64,000 nucleotides of DNA from Alphaproteobacteria bacterium (GCA_016869215.1 VGEP01000015.1:38604-102603); one strand, 5' to 3'. Numbered from the stretch's first letter, positions 38,520 to 50,583 are shown. A program made the numbers and translations. Notes: generated by a model not told the origin, from the letters alone.

Positions 38520-40190
38520 TCACACGACAAGCACGTGGACCGCCACGTTGGGCTTCTTGCCCCAGCGCTGCCCGACCGCAGCCCGCACCGCGCGGCGAAC
38601 CGCCTCCTCGATCGAATCCGGGTCGCGCCGGCGCGGCCGCGGCAACTGCTCGACGGTCGACGCCGCAGCCTCGTAGGCGACGTCCGCCATCTTCTCGCCG
38701 TCGGCGGTGCTGTCCGGGAGGCCGATCAACTCCACCTCGGGGTTGGCAGCCAGTTGGCCCTTGTCGGTGACCGCCAGCGACACGATCACCACGCCCGAAT
38801 ACGACAGGCGCTTGCGGTCGGCGACGGTGCGCGCCGCCGCCGGCACCAGCAGCGTCCCGTCCTTGTAGAGGCGGCCGACGGGCACCTCGTCGACGATCGA
38901 CGGCACGCCGGGCGCGAGCCGGATCAAATCGCCGTTGCGGCAGATGACGACGTGGGCGCCGAGCTTCCGCGCCAGTGCGCCGTGCTCGGCCAGATGCAGC
39001 GCCTCGCCGTGCACGGGCACGACGGTCTGCGGCTTCACCCAGCCGAGCAGTTCCTCGAGTTCGGCCCGGCGCGGATGCCCGGACACATGAACCATGTGGG
39101 TGCGGTCGGTGACGACCTCGACGCCCTGGCTGACCAGTCCATTGATGACGCGGTTGATCGCGCGCTCGTTGCCGGGAATGGGCCGCGACGAAAAGATCAC
39201 CGTATCGCCCCTCGAAAGCGTGACCTCCGGATGCTCGTCCTCGGCGATGCGCGCCAGCGCCGCGCGCGGCTCGCCCTGGCTGCCGGTGCAGAGCGCGACC
39301 ACCTTGTCGTTCGGCAGGTGGCCGTACACCTCCATGCCACGGAACTCCTGGACATCGTCGAGATAGCCGGTTTCGCGCGCGACCTGCACAACGCGATCCA
39401 TGGCGCGGCCGACCACGACGATCTCGCGCCCCGCCGCGCGGGCGGCGTCCGCGACGGCCTTGATGCGCGCCACGTTGGAGGCGAAGGTCGTGACCGCGAC
39501 CCGGCCCCGCGCATTCGCGATCAGCTTGGCAAGCTCGCGCGCCACGTCGGTCTCCGACGGCGAGCGGCCGTCGCGGATTGCGTTGGTGGAATCGCCGACC
39601 AGCGCGATGCAGCCCTCGACGCCGAGAGCGCGGAGCTTCGCCTCGTCGGTCGGCGGCCCCAGAACGGGCGTCGGATCGAGCTTCCAGTCGCCGGTGTGCA
39701 GCACGTTGCCGAACGGCGTGCGAAGGATCAGCGCGTTCGACTCTGGGATCGAATGGGCCATTGAAACGAGCTCGATGTCGAACGGCCCGACATTGAAACG
39801 CGAGCCGAGCGCGATTTCCTTGATCGGCACCTCGGGAGCCCAGGGCTCGGACCGCCGCTTGGCTTCGAACAGCGAGGCGGTGAACGGCGTGGCATAGACC
39901 GGCACCTTGAGCTTGGGCCACAGATCGAGCAGCGCGCCAAAATGGTCCTCGTGGGCGTGGGTCAGCACGATGCCGGCGAGATTGCGCCGCTGTTCGACCA
40001 GGAAGCCCACGTCCGGCAGCACCAGGTCGATGCCGGGCAGCAGGTCTTCGCTGCCGAACGACACGCCGACGTCGACCGCTAGCCACGACCGGCGCCGCTC
40101 GTCGCCGGTCCCGTACACGTACAGGTTCATGCCGATCTCGCCGACGCCGCCGAGCGGCGCGAACACCAGGTCGCCGGCGGGCGCCGCCAT
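38520..40190 (-). CDS. rnj: Ribonuclease J
   Basis: RNase J matures and degrades RNA with 5'-3' exonuclease and endonuclease activity. The 556-residue protein has the metallo-beta-lactamase metal motif LTHAHEDHFGALL near residue 77, GDSTNA and other beta-CASP motifs in the middle (including the SGHPRRAELEELL stretch), and a C-terminal domain. Alphaproteobacteria commonly carry it next to birA and the nuo operon. It follows birA by three bases. Confidence 0.95.
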   Translation of the reverse strand: MAAPAGDLVFAPLGGVGEIGMNLYVYGTGDERRRSWLAVDVGVSFGSEDLLPGIDLVLPDVGFLVEQRRNLAGIVLTHAHEDHFGALLDLWPKLKVPVYATPFTASLFEAKRRSEPWAPEVPIKEIALGSRFNVGPFDIELVSMAHSIPESNALILRTPFGNVLHTGDWKLDPTPVLGPPTDEAKLRALGVEGCIALVGDSTNAIRDGRSPSETDVARELAKLIANARGRVAVTTFASNVARIKAVADAARAAGREIVVVGRAMDRVVQVARETGYLDDVQEFRGMEVYGHLPNDKVVALCTGSQGEPRAALARIAEDEHPEVTLSRGDTVIFSSRPIPGNERAINRVINGLVSQGVEVVTDRTHMVHVSGHPRRAELEELLGWVKPQTVVPVHGEALHLAEHGALARKLGAHVVICRNGDLIRLAPGVPSIVDEVPVGRLYKDGTLLVPAAARTVADRKRLSYSGVVIVSLAVTDKGQLAANPEVELIGLPDSTADGEKMADVAYEAAASTVEQLPRPRRRDPDSIEEAVRRAVRAAVGQRWGKKPNVAVHVLVV

Positions 40191-40193
40191 CGC

Positions 40194-40943
40194 TCAAGCC
40201 CTCCCCGCGCCAAGCACGTCGCCTGCGGTCACAGCTTCAAGGGCGCCGTCGGCCAGCCGCAGCACCAGGCGGCCGCGTTCGTCGAGGGTCTCGAACGTGC
40301 CCGCCCGCTCGCCGTCCGAGAGTGCGACCCGCATCGGCTTGCCGAGGCCGCCTGCGCGCGCGAGCCAGTCGCTCCGGATCTCGGCAAAGCCCGCGCCGCG
40401 GTTCCATTGCAACAGCCGCGCGACCATCGCCGCCGACAGCGCCTGAAACACACTTTCCGGCGTGGCGCGCACGCCCGCCGCCGCCAGATCGGTCGCGGGA
40501 AAGTCTGTTCCGGACGGATGATGCGAGCAGTTGACGCCAATTCCGACCGCAACCGCCGCACCCTCACCCTCGATCAGGATGCCGGCGAACTTGCAGCGGT
40601 CGATCAGGAGATCGTTCGGCCATTTCAGCGCGAGCCTGCGGTCAAGCCCAGGCACCCGGCCCGCGACCGCGTCGTGCAGGGCCAGTGCCGCTACGAACGA
40701 CAATTCGGGCGCGTGCGCCATCGGCGCGTCCGTCAAAAGCAGCGTCGCGTAGAGATTGCCGGGTTCCGAGACCCAGACCCGTCCGCGCCGGCCGCGGCCC
40801 GCGGTCTGACGCCGCGCGACGATCCAGAGCGGTCCATGCTCGCCCGCGCGCGCCGCGCGCAGCGCCTCCGCGTTGGTGGAGCCGATGGTGTCGTGCGTGA
40901 CGAGCCGCGCACCGGCCGCTTCGGCCGTGGGGTCGAGCCGCAT
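40194..40943 (-). CDS. birA: Biotin-[acetyl-CoA carboxylase] ligase
   Basis: BirA attaches biotin to carboxylase carrier domains. The 249-residue protein has the biotinyl-AMP motif RRQTAGRGRRGRVWVSEPG, LKWPNDLL and GVGINC-like VGIGVNCSHH. There is no N-terminal helix-turn-helix, so it is ligase-only and not a biotin repressor. Its ATG overlaps the nuoN stop by one base (TGATG). It is therefore cotranslated at the end of the complex I operon, as in many alphaproteobacteria. Confidence 0.94.
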   Translation of the reverse strand: MRLDPTAEAAGARLVTHDTIGSTNAEALRAARAGEHGPLWIVARRQTAGRGRRGRVWVSEPGNLYATLLLTDAPMAHAPELSFVAALALHDAVAGRVPGLDRRLALKWPNDLLIDRCKFAGILIEGEGAAVAVGIGVNCSHHPSGTDFPATDLAAAGVRATPESVFQALSAAMVARLLQWNRGAGFAEIRSDWLARAGGLGKPMRVALSDGERAGTFETLDERGRLVLRLADGALEAVTAGDVLGAGRA

Positions 40944-42367
40944 CAGAACAGCGACTTCGCCGCAGCGCCCGCAGCGGCGATCAGCGGCGCCGGATAGACG
41001 AAGAACAGAAGGTTGAACAGGCCGGCGACGCCCAGCACGGCCTTGAGTTCGCCCGGCATCGGCTGGAAGCCCTTGGCCGGCTCGTCGAAGTACATGATCT
41101 TGACGATCAGCAGGTAATAGTAGGCGCCGACCACGCTCGCCAGCACGCCGATCACCGCGAGGCCGTAGAGCCCGGCTTTGATGGCGCCGAGGAACACGTA
41201 GTATTTGGCGAAGAAGCCCGCGAGCGGCGGAATGCCAGCGAGCGAGAACAAGAGCAACGCAAGGAAGAACGCCATGGCCGGGTTTGTCCGGGAGAGGCCT
41301 GCGAGGTCTGAAATCTGCTCGACCATGCCTTCCGGGCGGCGCATCGACAGAATCACCGCGAACGCGCCGACGGTCATGGCGAGATAGATCGACATGTAGA
41401 CCAGCACGCCCTGCACGCCTTCGGCGGTGCCGGAGGCGAGTCCGACCAGCGCAAAGCCCATGTGCCCGATGGACGAATAGGCCATCAGCCGCTTGATATT
41501 GCGCTGGCCGATGGCCGCGAAGGCACCGAGCACCATCGATGCGATGGCGACGAACACCACGATCTGCTGCCATTGCGGCACGATGCCGGGAAACGCGCTG
41601 ATGGTGGCCCGGGCGAATATCGCCATCGCCGCGATCTTGGGCGCCGCGGCAAAGAACGCCGACACGGGCGTCGGCGCGCCCTCGTAGACGTCCGGCGTCC
41701 ACATGTGGAACGGCACCGCCGACACCTTGAAGCAGAAGCCCGCGAACAGGAACACGAGACCGAACGTCAGCCCGATCCCGCCGTTCGCGGACGCCTTGGC
41801 GATGCCCGCGAAGGACACGGTGCCGGTGAAGCCGTAGATCAGCGAGCAGCCGTAGAGCAGCATGCCGGACGACAGCGCGCCGAGAACGAAATACTTCAGT
41901 CCTGCCTCGGTCGAGCGTACGGAGTCCCGGTTGAAGGCCGCGACCACGTAAAGCGACAGGCTCATCAGTTCGAGGCCGAGATAAAGCGCGATCAGGTCGC
42001 CGGCCGAAATCAGCATGCCCATGCCGGTGGCCGAGAGCAGGATCAGGATCGCGAACTCGAATTTCTGCTGTTTTTCCACGGCGAGATAGTCGAGCGACAT
42101 GACCAGCGCGACTGCCGAGCCGCCGAACGCCAGAACCTTCATGAAGCGCGCGAATCCGTCGACCGTGAAGCTGCCGCCGAAGGCGGTGCCGTCGGGCAGC
42201 GCCGCGGCGAGGAAGGCCGCCGCGACCAGCAGCATGATCGCGCCAAGATTGACGAGTTGCGCGCTGCGCTCGCGGAACGCGCCGACCATGAGCAGCGCCA
42301 TGGCGCCGGCCGCCAGAACGATCTCCGGCAGCGCGGGCGTCATCGACGAGAGCGGGATTGCGTTCAT
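40943..42367 (-). CDS. nuoN: NADH-quinone oxidoreductase subunit N
   Basis: NuoN is one of three antiporter-like proton-pumping subunits in the membrane arm of complex I. The 474-residue product has about 14 membrane helices and the family stretches with buried Lys/Glu/His, for example [22 protein letters not shown] and [13 protein letters not shown]. It is the last nuo gene. Confidence 0.96.
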   Translation of the reverse strand: MNAIPLSSMTPALPEIVLAAGAMALLMVGAFRERSAQLVNLGAIMLLVAAAFLAAALPDGTAFGGSFTVDGFARFMKVLAFGGSAVALVMSLDYLAVEKQQKFEFAILILLSATGMGMLISAGDLIALYLGLELMSLSLYVVAAFNRDSVRSTEAGLKYFVLGALSSGMLLYGCSLIYGFTGTVSFAGIAKASANGGIGLTFGLVFLFAGFCFKVSAVPFHMWTPDVYEGAPTPVSAFFAAAPKIAAMAIFARATISAFPGIVPQWQQIVVFVAIASMVLGAFAAIGQRNIKRLMAYSSIGHMGFALVGLASGTAEGVQGVLVYMSIYLAMTVGAFAVILSMRRPEGMVEQISDLAGLSRTNPAMAFFLALLLFSLAGIPPLAGFFAKYYVFLGAIKAGLYGLAVIGVLASVVGAYYYLLIVKIMYFDEPAKGFQPMPGELKAVLGVAGLFNLLFFVYPAPLIAAAGAAAKSLF

Positions 42368-42377
42368 CGTCGCAGCC

Positions 42378-43883
42378 TCATTGCAGCATCGCGGCAGTCT
42401 TTGCCGCCCCGAGCGCGCGCTGGTAGTTTTCCAGCAGCGCCGTGACCGACGCGGCGGACAGGTCGAGGACCGGCTTCGGATAGAAACCGAACAGGAGCGT
42501 CAGAATCACAAGCGGCGCAAACACCACGCCCTCGCGCCAGCCCATGTCGCGGATGCCGGCGAGGCTCGGCTTCTCCAGCTTGCCGAAGACGACCTTGCGG
42601 TACAGCCACAGCGCATAACCCGCGGATAGAATGACGCCGATGGTCGCGAGCGTCGCGACCACAATGTTGACGCGGAACGTGCCGAGCAGCGTCAGGAATT
42701 CGCCGACGAAGCCCGAAGTTCCAGGCAGACCCACGTTTGCGAGCGTGAACAACAGGAACACCGCGGCGTACACCGGCATGCGGCTGACCAGGCCGCCGTA
42801 GGCGGCGATCTCGCGGCTGTGCATGCGGTCGTAGACCACGCCGACGCACAGGAACAGCGCAGCCGACACGATGCCGTGCGAGATCATCTGGAAAATACCG
42901 CCGGCCACGCCCTGTGCGGTCGCGGCGAAGATGCCCATCGTGACGAAACCCATGTGGGCGACCGACGAATAGGCGATCAGCTTCTTCATGTCGTCCTGCA
43001 CGATCGCCACCAGCGACGTGTAGACGATGGCGATCACCGACAGCGCGAAGATCAGCGGCGCGAAATCAGCCGACGCGATCGGGAACATCGGCAGCGAGAA
43101 CCGCAGGAACCCGTAGCCGCCCATTTTCAGAAGGATCGCGGCGAGGATCACGGAACCCGCGGTCGGCGCCTCGACGTGCGCGTCGGGCAACCAGGTATGC
43201 ACCGGCCACATCGGCATCTTCACCGCGAACGAGGCGAAGAAGGCGAGCCACAGCCACGGCTGCATCTCGCGCGGGAACGCATGGCGTAAGAGTGTGACGA
43301 TGTCGGTCGTGCCCGACTGCCAGAACATCGCCATGATGGCGAGCAGCATCAGCACCGAGCCCAGTAACGTGTAGAGGAAGAACTTGAAGCTCGCGTAGAC
43401 CCGGCGCGGACCGCCCCAGACGCCGATGATCAGGAACATCGGTATCAGGCCGCCCTCGAAGAACAGATAGAACAGCACGAGGTCCAGCGCCGAGAACGTG
43501 CCGACCATCAGCACTTCCAGCGCCAGGAACGCGATCATGTATTCCTTGACGCGAGTCTGGATCGACTGCCAGCTCGCCGCGATGCACAGCGGCATCAGCG
43601 CGGTGGTCAGGATCACGAACGGCAGCGAGATGCCGTCCACGCCCATCTTGTAGGCGCCGTAGCCGCCGAGCCATTCGACCTTCTCGACGAACTGGAACTC
43701 CGGCGACGACGGATCGAACCGCCACAGCAGATTGAGCGACACCGCGAAAGTAACGACGGTGGTCCACAGCGCGACCCAGCGGGCATTGCGCACCCCCGCC
43801 TCGTCGTTGCGCAGCATAAGAATGAACAGCACGCCCGCCAGCGGCAGGAAGGTCGTGACCGAGAGGATGGGCCAGGACGCCAT
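42378..43883 (-). CDS. nuoM: NADH-quinone oxidoreductase subunit M
   Basis: NuoM is an antiporter-like proton-pumping subunit. The 501-residue protein has about 14 helices with [22 protein letters not shown], the buried Lys/His region, and [16 protein letters not shown]. It starts at the last base of nuoL (one-base overlap) and ends ten bases before nuoN. Confidence 0.96.
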   Translation of the reverse strand: MASWPILSVTTFLPLAGVLFILMLRNDEAGVRNARWVALWTTVVTFAVSLNLLWRFDPSSPEFQFVEKVEWLGGYGAYKMGVDGISLPFVILTTALMPLCIAASWQSIQTRVKEYMIAFLALEVLMVGTFSALDLVLFYLFFEGGLIPMFLIIGVWGGPRRVYASFKFFLYTLLGSVLMLLAIMAMFWQSGTTDIVTLLRHAFPREMQPWLWLAFFASFAVKMPMWPVHTWLPDAHVEAPTAGSVILAAILLKMGGYGFLRFSLPMFPIASADFAPLIFALSVIAIVYTSLVAIVQDDMKKLIAYSSVAHMGFVTMGIFAATAQGVAGGIFQMISHGIVSAALFLCVGVVYDRMHSREIAAYGGLVSRMPVYAAVFLLFTLANVGLPGTSGFVGEFLTLLGTFRVNIVVATLATIGVILSAGYALWLYRKVVFGKLEKPSLAGIRDMGWREGVVFAPLVILTLLFGFYPKPVLDLSAASVTALLENYQRALGAAKTAAMLQ

Positions 43884-45955
43884 CAGCGCGCTCCCCCGCC
43901 CGCGAACATGAACCAGGTAATAAGCGCCGCCGCTCCGATCAGCATGGCGAAGGCGTAGTGGTAGAGATAGCCGGTCTGCAGCCGGACGACGTTGCGCGTC
44001 ACGTCAAGCACGCGCGCCGACACGCCGTCGGGGCCGAAGCCGTCGATGACGCGGCCGTCGCCCCCCTTCCAGAGCAGGCGGCCGAGCCAGAGCGCGGGCT
44101 TCACGAAGATGACGTCGTAAATCTCGTCGAAGTACCACTTGTTGAGCAGGAATCGGTACAGCGCATCGTGCTGGCGCATCATGCTCGCCGGGATGTCCGG
44201 CCGGTACAGGTAGAAGTACGTCGCCACGCCCCAGCCGAGCGCCATCATGACCGTCGGCGTCCAGACCACGATCTTCGGCGAGTGGTGGATCGCCTCGATG
44301 ACCGCCGCACTCTGCTTGACCGACTCGCGGAAGAACTCCGCCACGTGGTGGCCGGCAAAGAACTCCTTGAACGGATAGCCGGCGGCAATCGAGCCCAGCG
44401 CAAGAACGCCGAGCGGGATCAGGATCACAGCCGGGCTTTCGCGCGCCGCGTCGTAGTGGTGCTTGTCGTGCGGCGTGCCGTGGAAGGTCTTGTAGATCAG
44501 CCGCCATGAGTAGAACGCGGTCAGGCCGGCTGCGGCGACCGTCAGCACGAAGGCATAGGCCGCGAACGGATTCTTGCCGACGAACGCGGCCTCGATGATG
44601 GCGTCCTTGGAGAAGTAGCCGGCGGTCAGCGGGAAACCGGTCAGCGCCAGCGTACCGATCACCATGGTCCAATAGGTGAAGGGGATCTTGTCCTTCAGGC
44701 CCCCCATGTTCCGGATGTCCTGCTCGTGGTGCATCGCCATGATCACCGAGCCGGAGCCGAGGAACAGCAGGGCCTTGAAGAAGGCGTGGGTGAACAGGTG
44801 GAACATGCCGACCGAGTAGGCGCCCACGCCCATGGCGACGAACATGTAACCGAGCTGCGAGCAGGTCGAATAGGCGACGATCCGCTTGATGTCGTTCTGC
44901 ACCAGGCCCACGGTCGCCGCGAAGAATGCGGTGGTCGCTCCGACCAGCGTGACGAAGGCCGCGGCGTTCGGCGACAATTCGAACAGCGGCGAAAGCCTTG
45001 CCACCATGAACACGCCGGCAGTGACCATGGTGGCGGCGTGGATCAGCGCCGACACCGGCGTCGGACCTTCCATGGCGTCGGGCAGCCAGGTGTGCAGCAG
45101 GAACTGCGCCGACTTGCCCATCGCGCCCATGAACAGCAGCAGGCATATCAGCGTCAGCGCGTCCGCGTGCCAGCCGAAGAAGTTGATGGTCTTGCCGGTC
45201 AGCGACGGCGCCTGCGCGAAGATCGTGTCGAAATCGATCGACCCGGTCATCATGAACACGGCGAAGATACCGAGCGCGAAGCCGAAGTCGCCCACGCGGT
45301 TGACGATGAAGGCCTTGATCGCGGCCGCGTTGGCCTCGGGCTTGTGATACCAGAAGCCGATCAGGAGATAGCTCGCGAGCCCGACGCCCTCCCAGCCGAA
45401 GAACAGCTGCGCGAGGTTGTCGGCCGTCACCAGCGCCAGCATCGCGAAGGTGAATAGCGAGAGATAGGCGAAAAAGCGCGGCCGGTACGGGTCCTCGGCC
45501 ATGTAGCCGATGGAATAGAGGTGCACGAGCCCCGATACCGTCGTCACCACCACCAGCATGACGGCGGTGAGCGAGTCGACACGGAGTGCCCAGTCGACCT
45601 TGAAGTCGCCCGAGATCATCCAATTGAACAGAACGATCCGCTGCTCCTCGCCGCCGAATCCGACGCGCCAGAACGCGATCCAGGACAGCACCATGGCGAT
45701 GGCGAGCAGCGAGGTCGTAATGATTTCCGCGGCGCGCGAGCCTTCCGCCGCCGGCTCCGCCGGAGCATGGTGGTCGTCGTGCGCGGCGCCCGCGTGCGCC
45801 TCGGCATGGTGCGCATGGCCGTTCGCTGCGTGATCGTGCGCGTGATGGTCGTCCGACGGTTCGGCGCCAGGGAAGCGCGCGCGCGCTCCCCAAAGCGAGA
45901 TCGCACCGGCCAGGATCGCGCCGAGCAGAGGGAGAAGGACGATCGCCTGATACAT
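43883..45955 (-). CDS. nuoL: NADH-quinone oxidoreductase subunit L, with His-rich loop
   Basis: NuoL is the distal antiporter-like subunit with the long lateral helix. The 690-residue product has [26 protein letters not shown] and [17 protein letters not shown]. An unusual feature is a loop between the first and second membrane helices with eleven His in residues 37-63 (for example DDHHAHDH and NGHAHH). Metal binding by this loop is possible but unproven. Length is above the ~610-650 of many relatives, mainly because of this loop. Confidence 0.96.
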   Translation of the reverse strand: MYQAIVLLPLLGAILAGAISLWGARARFPGAEPSDDHHAHDHAANGHAHHAEAHAGAAHDDHHAPAEPAAEGSRAAEIITTSLLAIAMVLSWIAFWRVGFGGEEQRIVLFNWMISGDFKVDWALRVDSLTAVMLVVVTTVSGLVHLYSIGYMAEDPYRPRFFAYLSLFTFAMLALVTADNLAQLFFGWEGVGLASYLLIGFWYHKPEANAAAIKAFIVNRVGDFGFALGIFAVFMMTGSIDFDTIFAQAPSLTGKTINFFGWHADALTLICLLLFMGAMGKSAQFLLHTWLPDAMEGPTPVSALIHAATMVTAGVFMVARLSPLFELSPNAAAFVTLVGATTAFFAATVGLVQNDIKRIVAYSTCSQLGYMFVAMGVGAYSVGMFHLFTHAFFKALLFLGSGSVIMAMHHEQDIRNMGGLKDKIPFTYWTMVIGTLALTGFPLTAGYFSKDAIIEAAFVGKNPFAAYAFVLTVAAAGLTAFYSWRLIYKTFHGTPHDKHHYDAARESPAVILIPLGVLALGSIAAGYPFKEFFAGHHVAEFFRESVKQSAAVIEAIHHSPKIVVWTPTVMMALGWGVATYFYLYRPDIPASMMRQHDALYRFLLNKWYFDEIYDVIFVKPALWLGRLLWKGGDGRVIDGFGPDGVSARVLDVTRNVVRLQTGYLYHYAFAMLIGAAALITWFMFAGGGAR

Positions 45956-45962
45956 TATTGCG

Positions 45963-46271
45963 TCAGCCCTTCATCAGGTTGATGTCTTCGACCGCGATCG
46001 AGCCGCGGTTCCGGAAATAGACCACGAGGATCGCAAGGCCGATGGCGGCTTCGGCGGCTGCGACTGTGAGCACCAGCAGCGCGAACACCTGCCCCATGAT
46101 GTCGCCGATGTGGGTCGAGAACGCCACCAGGTTGATGTTGACCGCGAGCAGGATCAGCTCGATCGACATCAGGATGACGATGACGTTCTTGCGGTTGAGG
46201 AAGATGCCGAGAATCCCGAGCGTGAACAGGATCGCGGCGACTGAGAGGTAGTGCCCGAGGCCGATGGTCAT
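45963..46271 (-). CDS. nuoK: NADH-quinone oxidoreductase subunit K
   Basis: NuoK is a small three-helix MrpC-like membrane subunit. The 102-residue product starts [16 protein letters not shown] and has the conserved Glu in [13 protein letters not shown] and the Glu in [12 protein letters not shown]. It lies eight bases before nuoL. A palindromic repeat separates it from nuoJ. Confidence 0.96.
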   Translation of the reverse strand: MTIGLGHYLSVAAILFTLGILGIFLNRKNVIVILMSIELILLAVNINLVAFSTHIGDIMGQVFALLVLTVAAAEAAIGLAILVVYFRNRGSIAVEDINLMKG

Positions 46272-46282
46272 GCGACTCCTCC

Positions 46283-46331
46283 GCGCATGATCTTGTCCGA
46301 AAACCGCTTCACACTTTTCGGGATCATGCGC
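46283..46331. repeat. Rhizobiales-type palindromic intergenic repeat
   Basis: A 49-base element with outer arms GCGCATGATC / GATCATGCGC and inner arms CCGAAAA / TTTTCGG. It resembles a repeat found many times in Rhizobiales genomes (GCATGATC, CCGAAAAGTG, GGTTTTCGG pattern), recalled rather than searched. It overlaps the last codons of nuoJ and supplies the TGA stop. Confidence 0.75.
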
Positions 46332-46938
46332 CTAGCCCCTGCCCCGGCTTGACGTTGACGATTTCAATCGCGGTCGCCTTGGTGCGCGCGACCTGCTCGC
46401 CGATGTCCTGGCGCTTCACGCCCGTCTTGTGGCGCAGCGTCAGCACGATGGCGCCGATCATGGCGACCAGCAGCACCACGGCTGCGGCCTGAAAGTAATA
46501 GACGTATTGCGTATAGAGCACGCGGCCGATGGCCTCAGTGTTGTTGACGCCCGTGGGGATCGGCGCCGCGATGGTCTGCGGCACGCCCGGCCCGATGACC
46601 CAGGCGCCCACCACCAGCAGCAGCTCGGCGAGGAAGATCGCGCCGACCAGTGCGCCGACCGGCAGATATTGCAGGAAGCCCTGGCGCAATTCGGCGAAGT
46701 CGACGTCGAGCATCATGACCACGAACAGGAACAGCACGGCGACCGCGCCGACGTAGACCACGATCAGGATCATCGCCAGGAACTCCGCGCCCATCATCAC
46801 GAACAGCCCCGCGGCGTTGACGAAGGCGAGGATCAGGTAGAGCACCGAATGCACCGGGTTCTTCGCCGCGATCACCATGAAGGCGGCCGCGATGCAGACG
46901 CCGGCGAAGAGGTAGAAGAACAGCGCGGGAATGATCAT
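46324..46938 (-). CDS. nuoJ: NADH-quinone oxidoreductase subunit J
   Basis: NuoJ is a five-helix membrane subunit with the pi-bulge helix next to the quinone channel ([24 protein letters not shown]). The 204-residue length is normal. The last few codons and the stop are formed by the palindromic repeat at 46283-46331, so the C-terminal residues may differ from relatives. It follows nuoI by 13 bases. Confidence 0.95.
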   Translation of the reverse strand: MIIPALFFYLFAGVCIAAAFMVIAAKNPVHSVLYLILAFVNAAGLFVMMGAEFLAMILIVVYVGAVAVLFLFVVMMLDVDFAELRQGFLQYLPVGALVGAIFLAELLLVVGAWVIGPGVPQTIAAPIPTGVNNTEAIGRVLYTQYVYYFQAAAVVLLVAMIGAIVLTLRHKTGVKRQDIGEQVARTKATAIEIVNVKPGQGLGA

Positions 46939-46951
46939 CGTGCCGGTGCCC

Positions 46952-47440
46952 TCATCGATACGGCGCGTCGAGCGCGATGTTCTTGGCGATCTCGCGCTCC
47001 CAGCGGTCGCCGTTCGCGAGCAGGCGCTCCTTGTCGTAGTAGAGTTCCTCGCGGGTTTCGGTGGCGAATTCGAAGTTCGGCCCCTCCACGATGGCGTCCA
47101 CCGGGCAGGCCTCCTGGCACAGGCCGCAGTAGATGCATTTCACCATGTCGATGTCGTAGCGCGTGGTGCGGCGCGTGCCGTCGTTCCGCCGCGGGCCGGC
47201 CTCGATGGTGATGGCCTGCGCCGGGCAGATCGCCTCGCAGAGCTTGCAGGCGATGCAGCGCTCCTCGCCGTTCGGATAGCGGCGCAGCGCGTGCTCGCCG
47301 CGAAAGCGCGGCGACAGCGGACCCTTCTCGAACGGATAGTTCAGCGTCGCCTTCGGCTTGAAGAAATACTTCATGCCGAGGAAGAACGCCGAGACGAACT
47401 CCTTCAGGAAGATCGAGCGCGCGGCCTGGTCCAGTCTCAT
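46952..47440 (-). CDS. nuoI: NADH-quinone oxidoreductase subunit I
   Basis: NuoI carries the N6a and N6b [4Fe-4S] clusters that pass electrons toward NuoB. The 162-residue product has two ferredoxin motifs, [12 protein letters not shown] and [12 protein letters not shown], each with a remote fourth Cys. It begins 19 bases after nuoH. Confidence 0.97.
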   Translation of the reverse strand: MRLDQAARSIFLKEFVSAFFLGMKYFFKPKATLNYPFEKGPLSPRFRGEHALRRYPNGEERCIACKLCEAICPAQAITIEAGPRRNDGTRRTTRYDIDMVKCIYCGLCQEACPVDAIVEGPNFEFATETREELYYDKERLLANGDRWEREIAKNIALDAPYR

Positions 47441-47459
47441 GGCAGCCTCTTTGGCGTCC

Positions 47460-48491
47460 TCATTTCGGCGCGAGCCCGCCGAATTGCAGCACCGCGGCCA
47501 CGATCACGACCATCGCCAGCGACAGCGGCAGGAACACCTTCCAGCCGAGACGCATGAGCTGGTCGTAGCGGTAGCGCGGCACGATGGCCTTGGCCATGGC
47601 GAACAGAAAGAACATGAACAGGCACTTGAGCGTGAACCAGATCACGCCCGGCACCCAGGTGAACGGCGCAACCGGGAACGGCGGCAGCCAGCCGCCCAGG
47701 AACAGGATGGTGGCAAGCGCGCACATGGTCGCGATTGCGACGTACTCGCCCAGCATGAACATCATGTAGGGCGACGAGCCGTACTCGACCATGAAGCCCG
47801 CGACGAGTTCGGACTCGGCCTCGACCAGATCGAACGGCGGCCGGTTGGTCTCGGCGAGCGCGGACACGAAGAACACCACGAACATCGGCAGGAGCGGCAG
47901 CCAATACCACTGGAACAGCCCCAACGGACCGTTCTGCGCCTCGACGATGGCCGACAGATTGAGCGAGCCCGCGCACAGCAGCACGGTGATGATGACGAAG
48001 CCGATGGAGACTTCGTAGGACACCATCTGTGCGGCCGAGCGCACGGCGGACAGGAACGCGTATTTCGAATTCGATGCCCAGCCCGCCATGATGATGCCGT
48101 AGACCATTAGCGACGAGATGGCGAAGACGTACAGAATACCGACGTTGATGTTGGCGATCATCCAGCCGGCATTGACCGGGATCACGGCCCAGGCCGCGAG
48201 CGCCAGCGTGCAGGTCACGAGCGGCGCCAGCAGGAACACGCCCTTATTGGCGCCCGCCGGAATCGTCGGCTCCTTGACGATGAACTTCAGCAGGTCGGCG
48301 AAGGACTGCAGCAGTCCCCACGGTCCGACCACGTTCGGGCCGCGCCGGATCTGCACCGCAGCCCAGATCTTGCGGTCGGCGAGCAGCACATAGGCGATGG
48401 CGACCAGCAGGATCACCAGCAGCAGCACCGACTGCGCCACGATCACGATCAGCGGCCAGAGATAGGCGGTCCAGAGCTCGGCCAGGGTCAT
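47460..48491 (-). CDS. nuoH: NADH-quinone oxidoreductase subunit H
   Basis: NuoH forms the quinone-access chamber at the foot of the peripheral arm. The 343-residue eight-helix protein has [25 protein letters not shown] and the loop with conserved Glu [18 protein letters not shown]. The frame opens earlier inside nuoG, but the ATG at 48491, five bases after the nuoG stop, gives the normal start. Confidence 0.96.
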   Translation of the reverse strand: MTLAELWTAYLWPLIVIVAQSVLLLVILLVAIAYVLLADRKIWAAVQIRRGPNVVGPWGLLQSFADLLKFIVKEPTIPAGANKGVFLLAPLVTCTLALAAWAVIPVNAGWMIANINVGILYVFAISSLMVYGIIMAGWASNSKYAFLSAVRSAAQMVSYEVSIGFVIITVLLCAGSLNLSAIVEAQNGPLGLFQWYWLPLLPMFVVFFVSALAETNRPPFDLVEAESELVAGFMVEYGSSPYMMFMLGEYVAIATMCALATILFLGGWLPPFPVAPFTWVPGVIWFTLKCLFMFFLFAMAKAIVPRYRYDQLMRLGWKVFLPLSLAMVVIVAAVLQFGGLAPK

Positions 48492-48496
48492 CGTCG

Positions 48497-50578
48497 TCAC
48501 TCCGCCGCGCTCAGTGCCGTGCGCCGCTCGGCCAGCGCCGAGCACTCGGCCATGACCGCGGACGCGCGCGCGATGGGATTGGTCAGGTAGAAGTCCTCGA
48601 CCGGCGAGCGGAATGGCGCTTTCTCGGTCGCACCGCCCTGCGCGGCGAGCCTGCGGATATCGGCGGCATCGCCCGGCGCAATCTGGCCGATGCGCTGCAG
48701 GTGCGGATGAGCCTTGAACAGCCCTTGGCGCAGCGCGGCAAGCGAGTCATAAGGCAGCTTCGCACCCAGCACGTCGGACAGCGCGCGGAAGATCGCCCAG
48801 TCCTCGCGTGCGTCGCCAGGCGGAAAGCTCGCGCGATTGGCGATCTGCACCCGGCCTTCGGTATTCACATAAATGCCGGACTTCTCCGGATAGGCGGCGC
48901 CGGGCAGGATCACGTCGGCGCGGTGGGCACCGGCGTCGCCATGGGTGCCGACATAGACGACGAAAGCGCCGGGCGGCACGTCCACCTCGTCAGCCCCAAG
49001 CAGGAACAGCACGTCGAGCGTGCCGGGCATCGCCATCTCGGCTGCGGAAATTCCGGATGCGCCGGGCACGAAGCCGATGTCGAGCGCGCCGACGCGCGCC
49101 GCGCCGGTGTGCAGCACGCCGAAGCCGTTCCAGCCGTCTTTGACCGCGCCAAGCTCGACTGCGGCCTTGGCCGCAAGCGCCGCAACGCCGCTGCCGTCCT
49201 TGCGTGTCAACGCGCTGGCGCCGAGCAGGACCAGCGGCCGCTCCGCCTTGCGCAGCGTGTCCGCGAAAATGTCCCGGCCTGCCGCAGTTTCGGCGAGCGA
49301 GTCCGGCCCGCCGCCGAGATAGTCGTAGGGGTACGTCAGGTCCGCCATCTCCCCGATCAGCGCCACCGGGAATTTGCCTGTGCGCCAGCGCTTGCGGATG
49401 CGGGCGTTGAGGACCGCCGCTTCCTTGCGCGGATTGGAACCGACGATCAGCAGCGCGTCGGCCTGCTCGATGCCGGCGATGGTCGGATTGAAGAGATAAG
49501 TCGCGCGGCCGAGCGACGGATTGAACGCCGCGCCGTCGTGGTTGGCGTCGAAGTTCTGCACGCCGAGCCGCGACAGCATCTCCTTCAGCGCGAACATGTC
49601 CTCAACTGCGGCGAGGTCCCCCGCGATGGCGCCGATCCGGTTCGCGCCAGCCGCCTTTACGTGCTCTGCGATTACGCCGAACGCCTGCTGCCAGGTGGCG
49701 GGTTTAAGGCGGCCGTTGTCGCGAATATAGGGCTGATCGAGGCGCTGGGTGCGAAGCCCATCGACAACGTGCCGGGTCTTGTCGGAAATCCACTCCTCGT
49801 TCACGTCGTCGTTGTTGCGCGGCAGGATGCGCATGACCTCGCGGCCGCGGGTGTCGACGCGGATCGCCGAGCCGACCGCGTCCATCACGTCCACGGTCTC
49901 GGTCTTGGCAAGCTCCCAAGGCCGCGCCGCGAACGCATAGGGCTTCGAGGTCAGCGCGCCGACCGGGCAAAGATCGACGACGTTGCCCTGCAGTTCCGAC
50001 GACATGGCGTGTTCGAGGTAGGTCGTGATCTCCATGTCCTCGCCGCGGCCAATGGCGCCGAGTTCGGGCACGCCCGCGACCTCCGCCGAGAAGCGGATGC
50101 ACCGCGTGCAATGGATGCAGCGGTTCATGATGGTCTTGACCAGCGGGCCGATGTACTTGTCCTCCACCGCGCGCTTGTTTTCGTGGAAGCGGCTGGAGTC
50201 GACGCCGTAGGCCATCGCCTGGTCCTGAAGATCGCACTCGCCGCCCTGATCGCAGATCGGGCAATCGAGCGGATGGTTGATCAGGAGGAATTCCATCACG
50301 CCTTCGCGGGCCTTCCGCACCAGCGGCGTCCTGGTGTTGACGACCGGTGGCTCGCCGTTGGGGCCCGGACGGCAGTCGCGCACGCCCCAGGCGCATGACG
50401 CGACGGGCTTGGGCGAACCCTTCAGCTCGACCAAACACATGCGGCAGTTGCCCGCGATCGACAGCCGCTCGTGGAAGCAGAAACGCGGGATTTCCGCGCC
50501 TGCGGCTTCCGCCGCCTGGAGCAGCGTATACTCCGGCGGAACGTCGACCTCGGTGCCGTCGATGATGATTTTCGCCAT
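48497..50578 (-). CDS. nuoG: NADH-quinone oxidoreductase subunit G
   Basis: NuoG holds one [2Fe-2S] and several [4Fe-4S] clusters in the peripheral arm. The 693-residue product begins with a ferredoxin domain (Cys in [17 protein letters not shown] and [12 protein letters not shown]), then CIHCTRC and a molybdopterin-oxidoreductase-like domain that lacks a cofactor in this family. The ATG at 50578 is chosen within a much longer open frame. It starts five bases after nuoF. Confidence 0.96.
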   Translation of the reverse strand: MAKIIIDGTEVDVPPEYTLLQAAEAAGAEIPRFCFHERLSIAGNCRMCLVELKGSPKPVASCAWGVRDCRPGPNGEPPVVNTRTPLVRKAREGVMEFLLINHPLDCPICDQGGECDLQDQAMAYGVDSSRFHENKRAVEDKYIGPLVKTIMNRCIHCTRCIRFSAEVAGVPELGAIGRGEDMEITTYLEHAMSSELQGNVVDLCPVGALTSKPYAFAARPWELAKTETVDVMDAVGSAIRVDTRGREVMRILPRNNDDVNEEWISDKTRHVVDGLRTQRLDQPYIRDNGRLKPATWQQAFGVIAEHVKAAGANRIGAIAGDLAAVEDMFALKEMLSRLGVQNFDANHDGAAFNPSLGRATYLFNPTIAGIEQADALLIVGSNPRKEAAVLNARIRKRWRTGKFPVALIGEMADLTYPYDYLGGGPDSLAETAAGRDIFADTLRKAERPLVLLGASALTRKDGSGVAALAAKAAVELGAVKDGWNGFGVLHTGAARVGALDIGFVPGASGISAAEMAMPGTLDVLFLLGADEVDVPPGAFVVYVGTHGDAGAHRADVILPGAAYPEKSGIYVNTEGRVQIANRASFPPGDAREDWAIFRALSDVLGAKLPYDSLAALRQGLFKAHPHLQRIGQIAPGDAADIRRLAAQGGATEKAPFRSPVEDFYLTNPIARASAVMAECSALAERRTALSAAE

Positions 50579-50583
50579 CGCCG

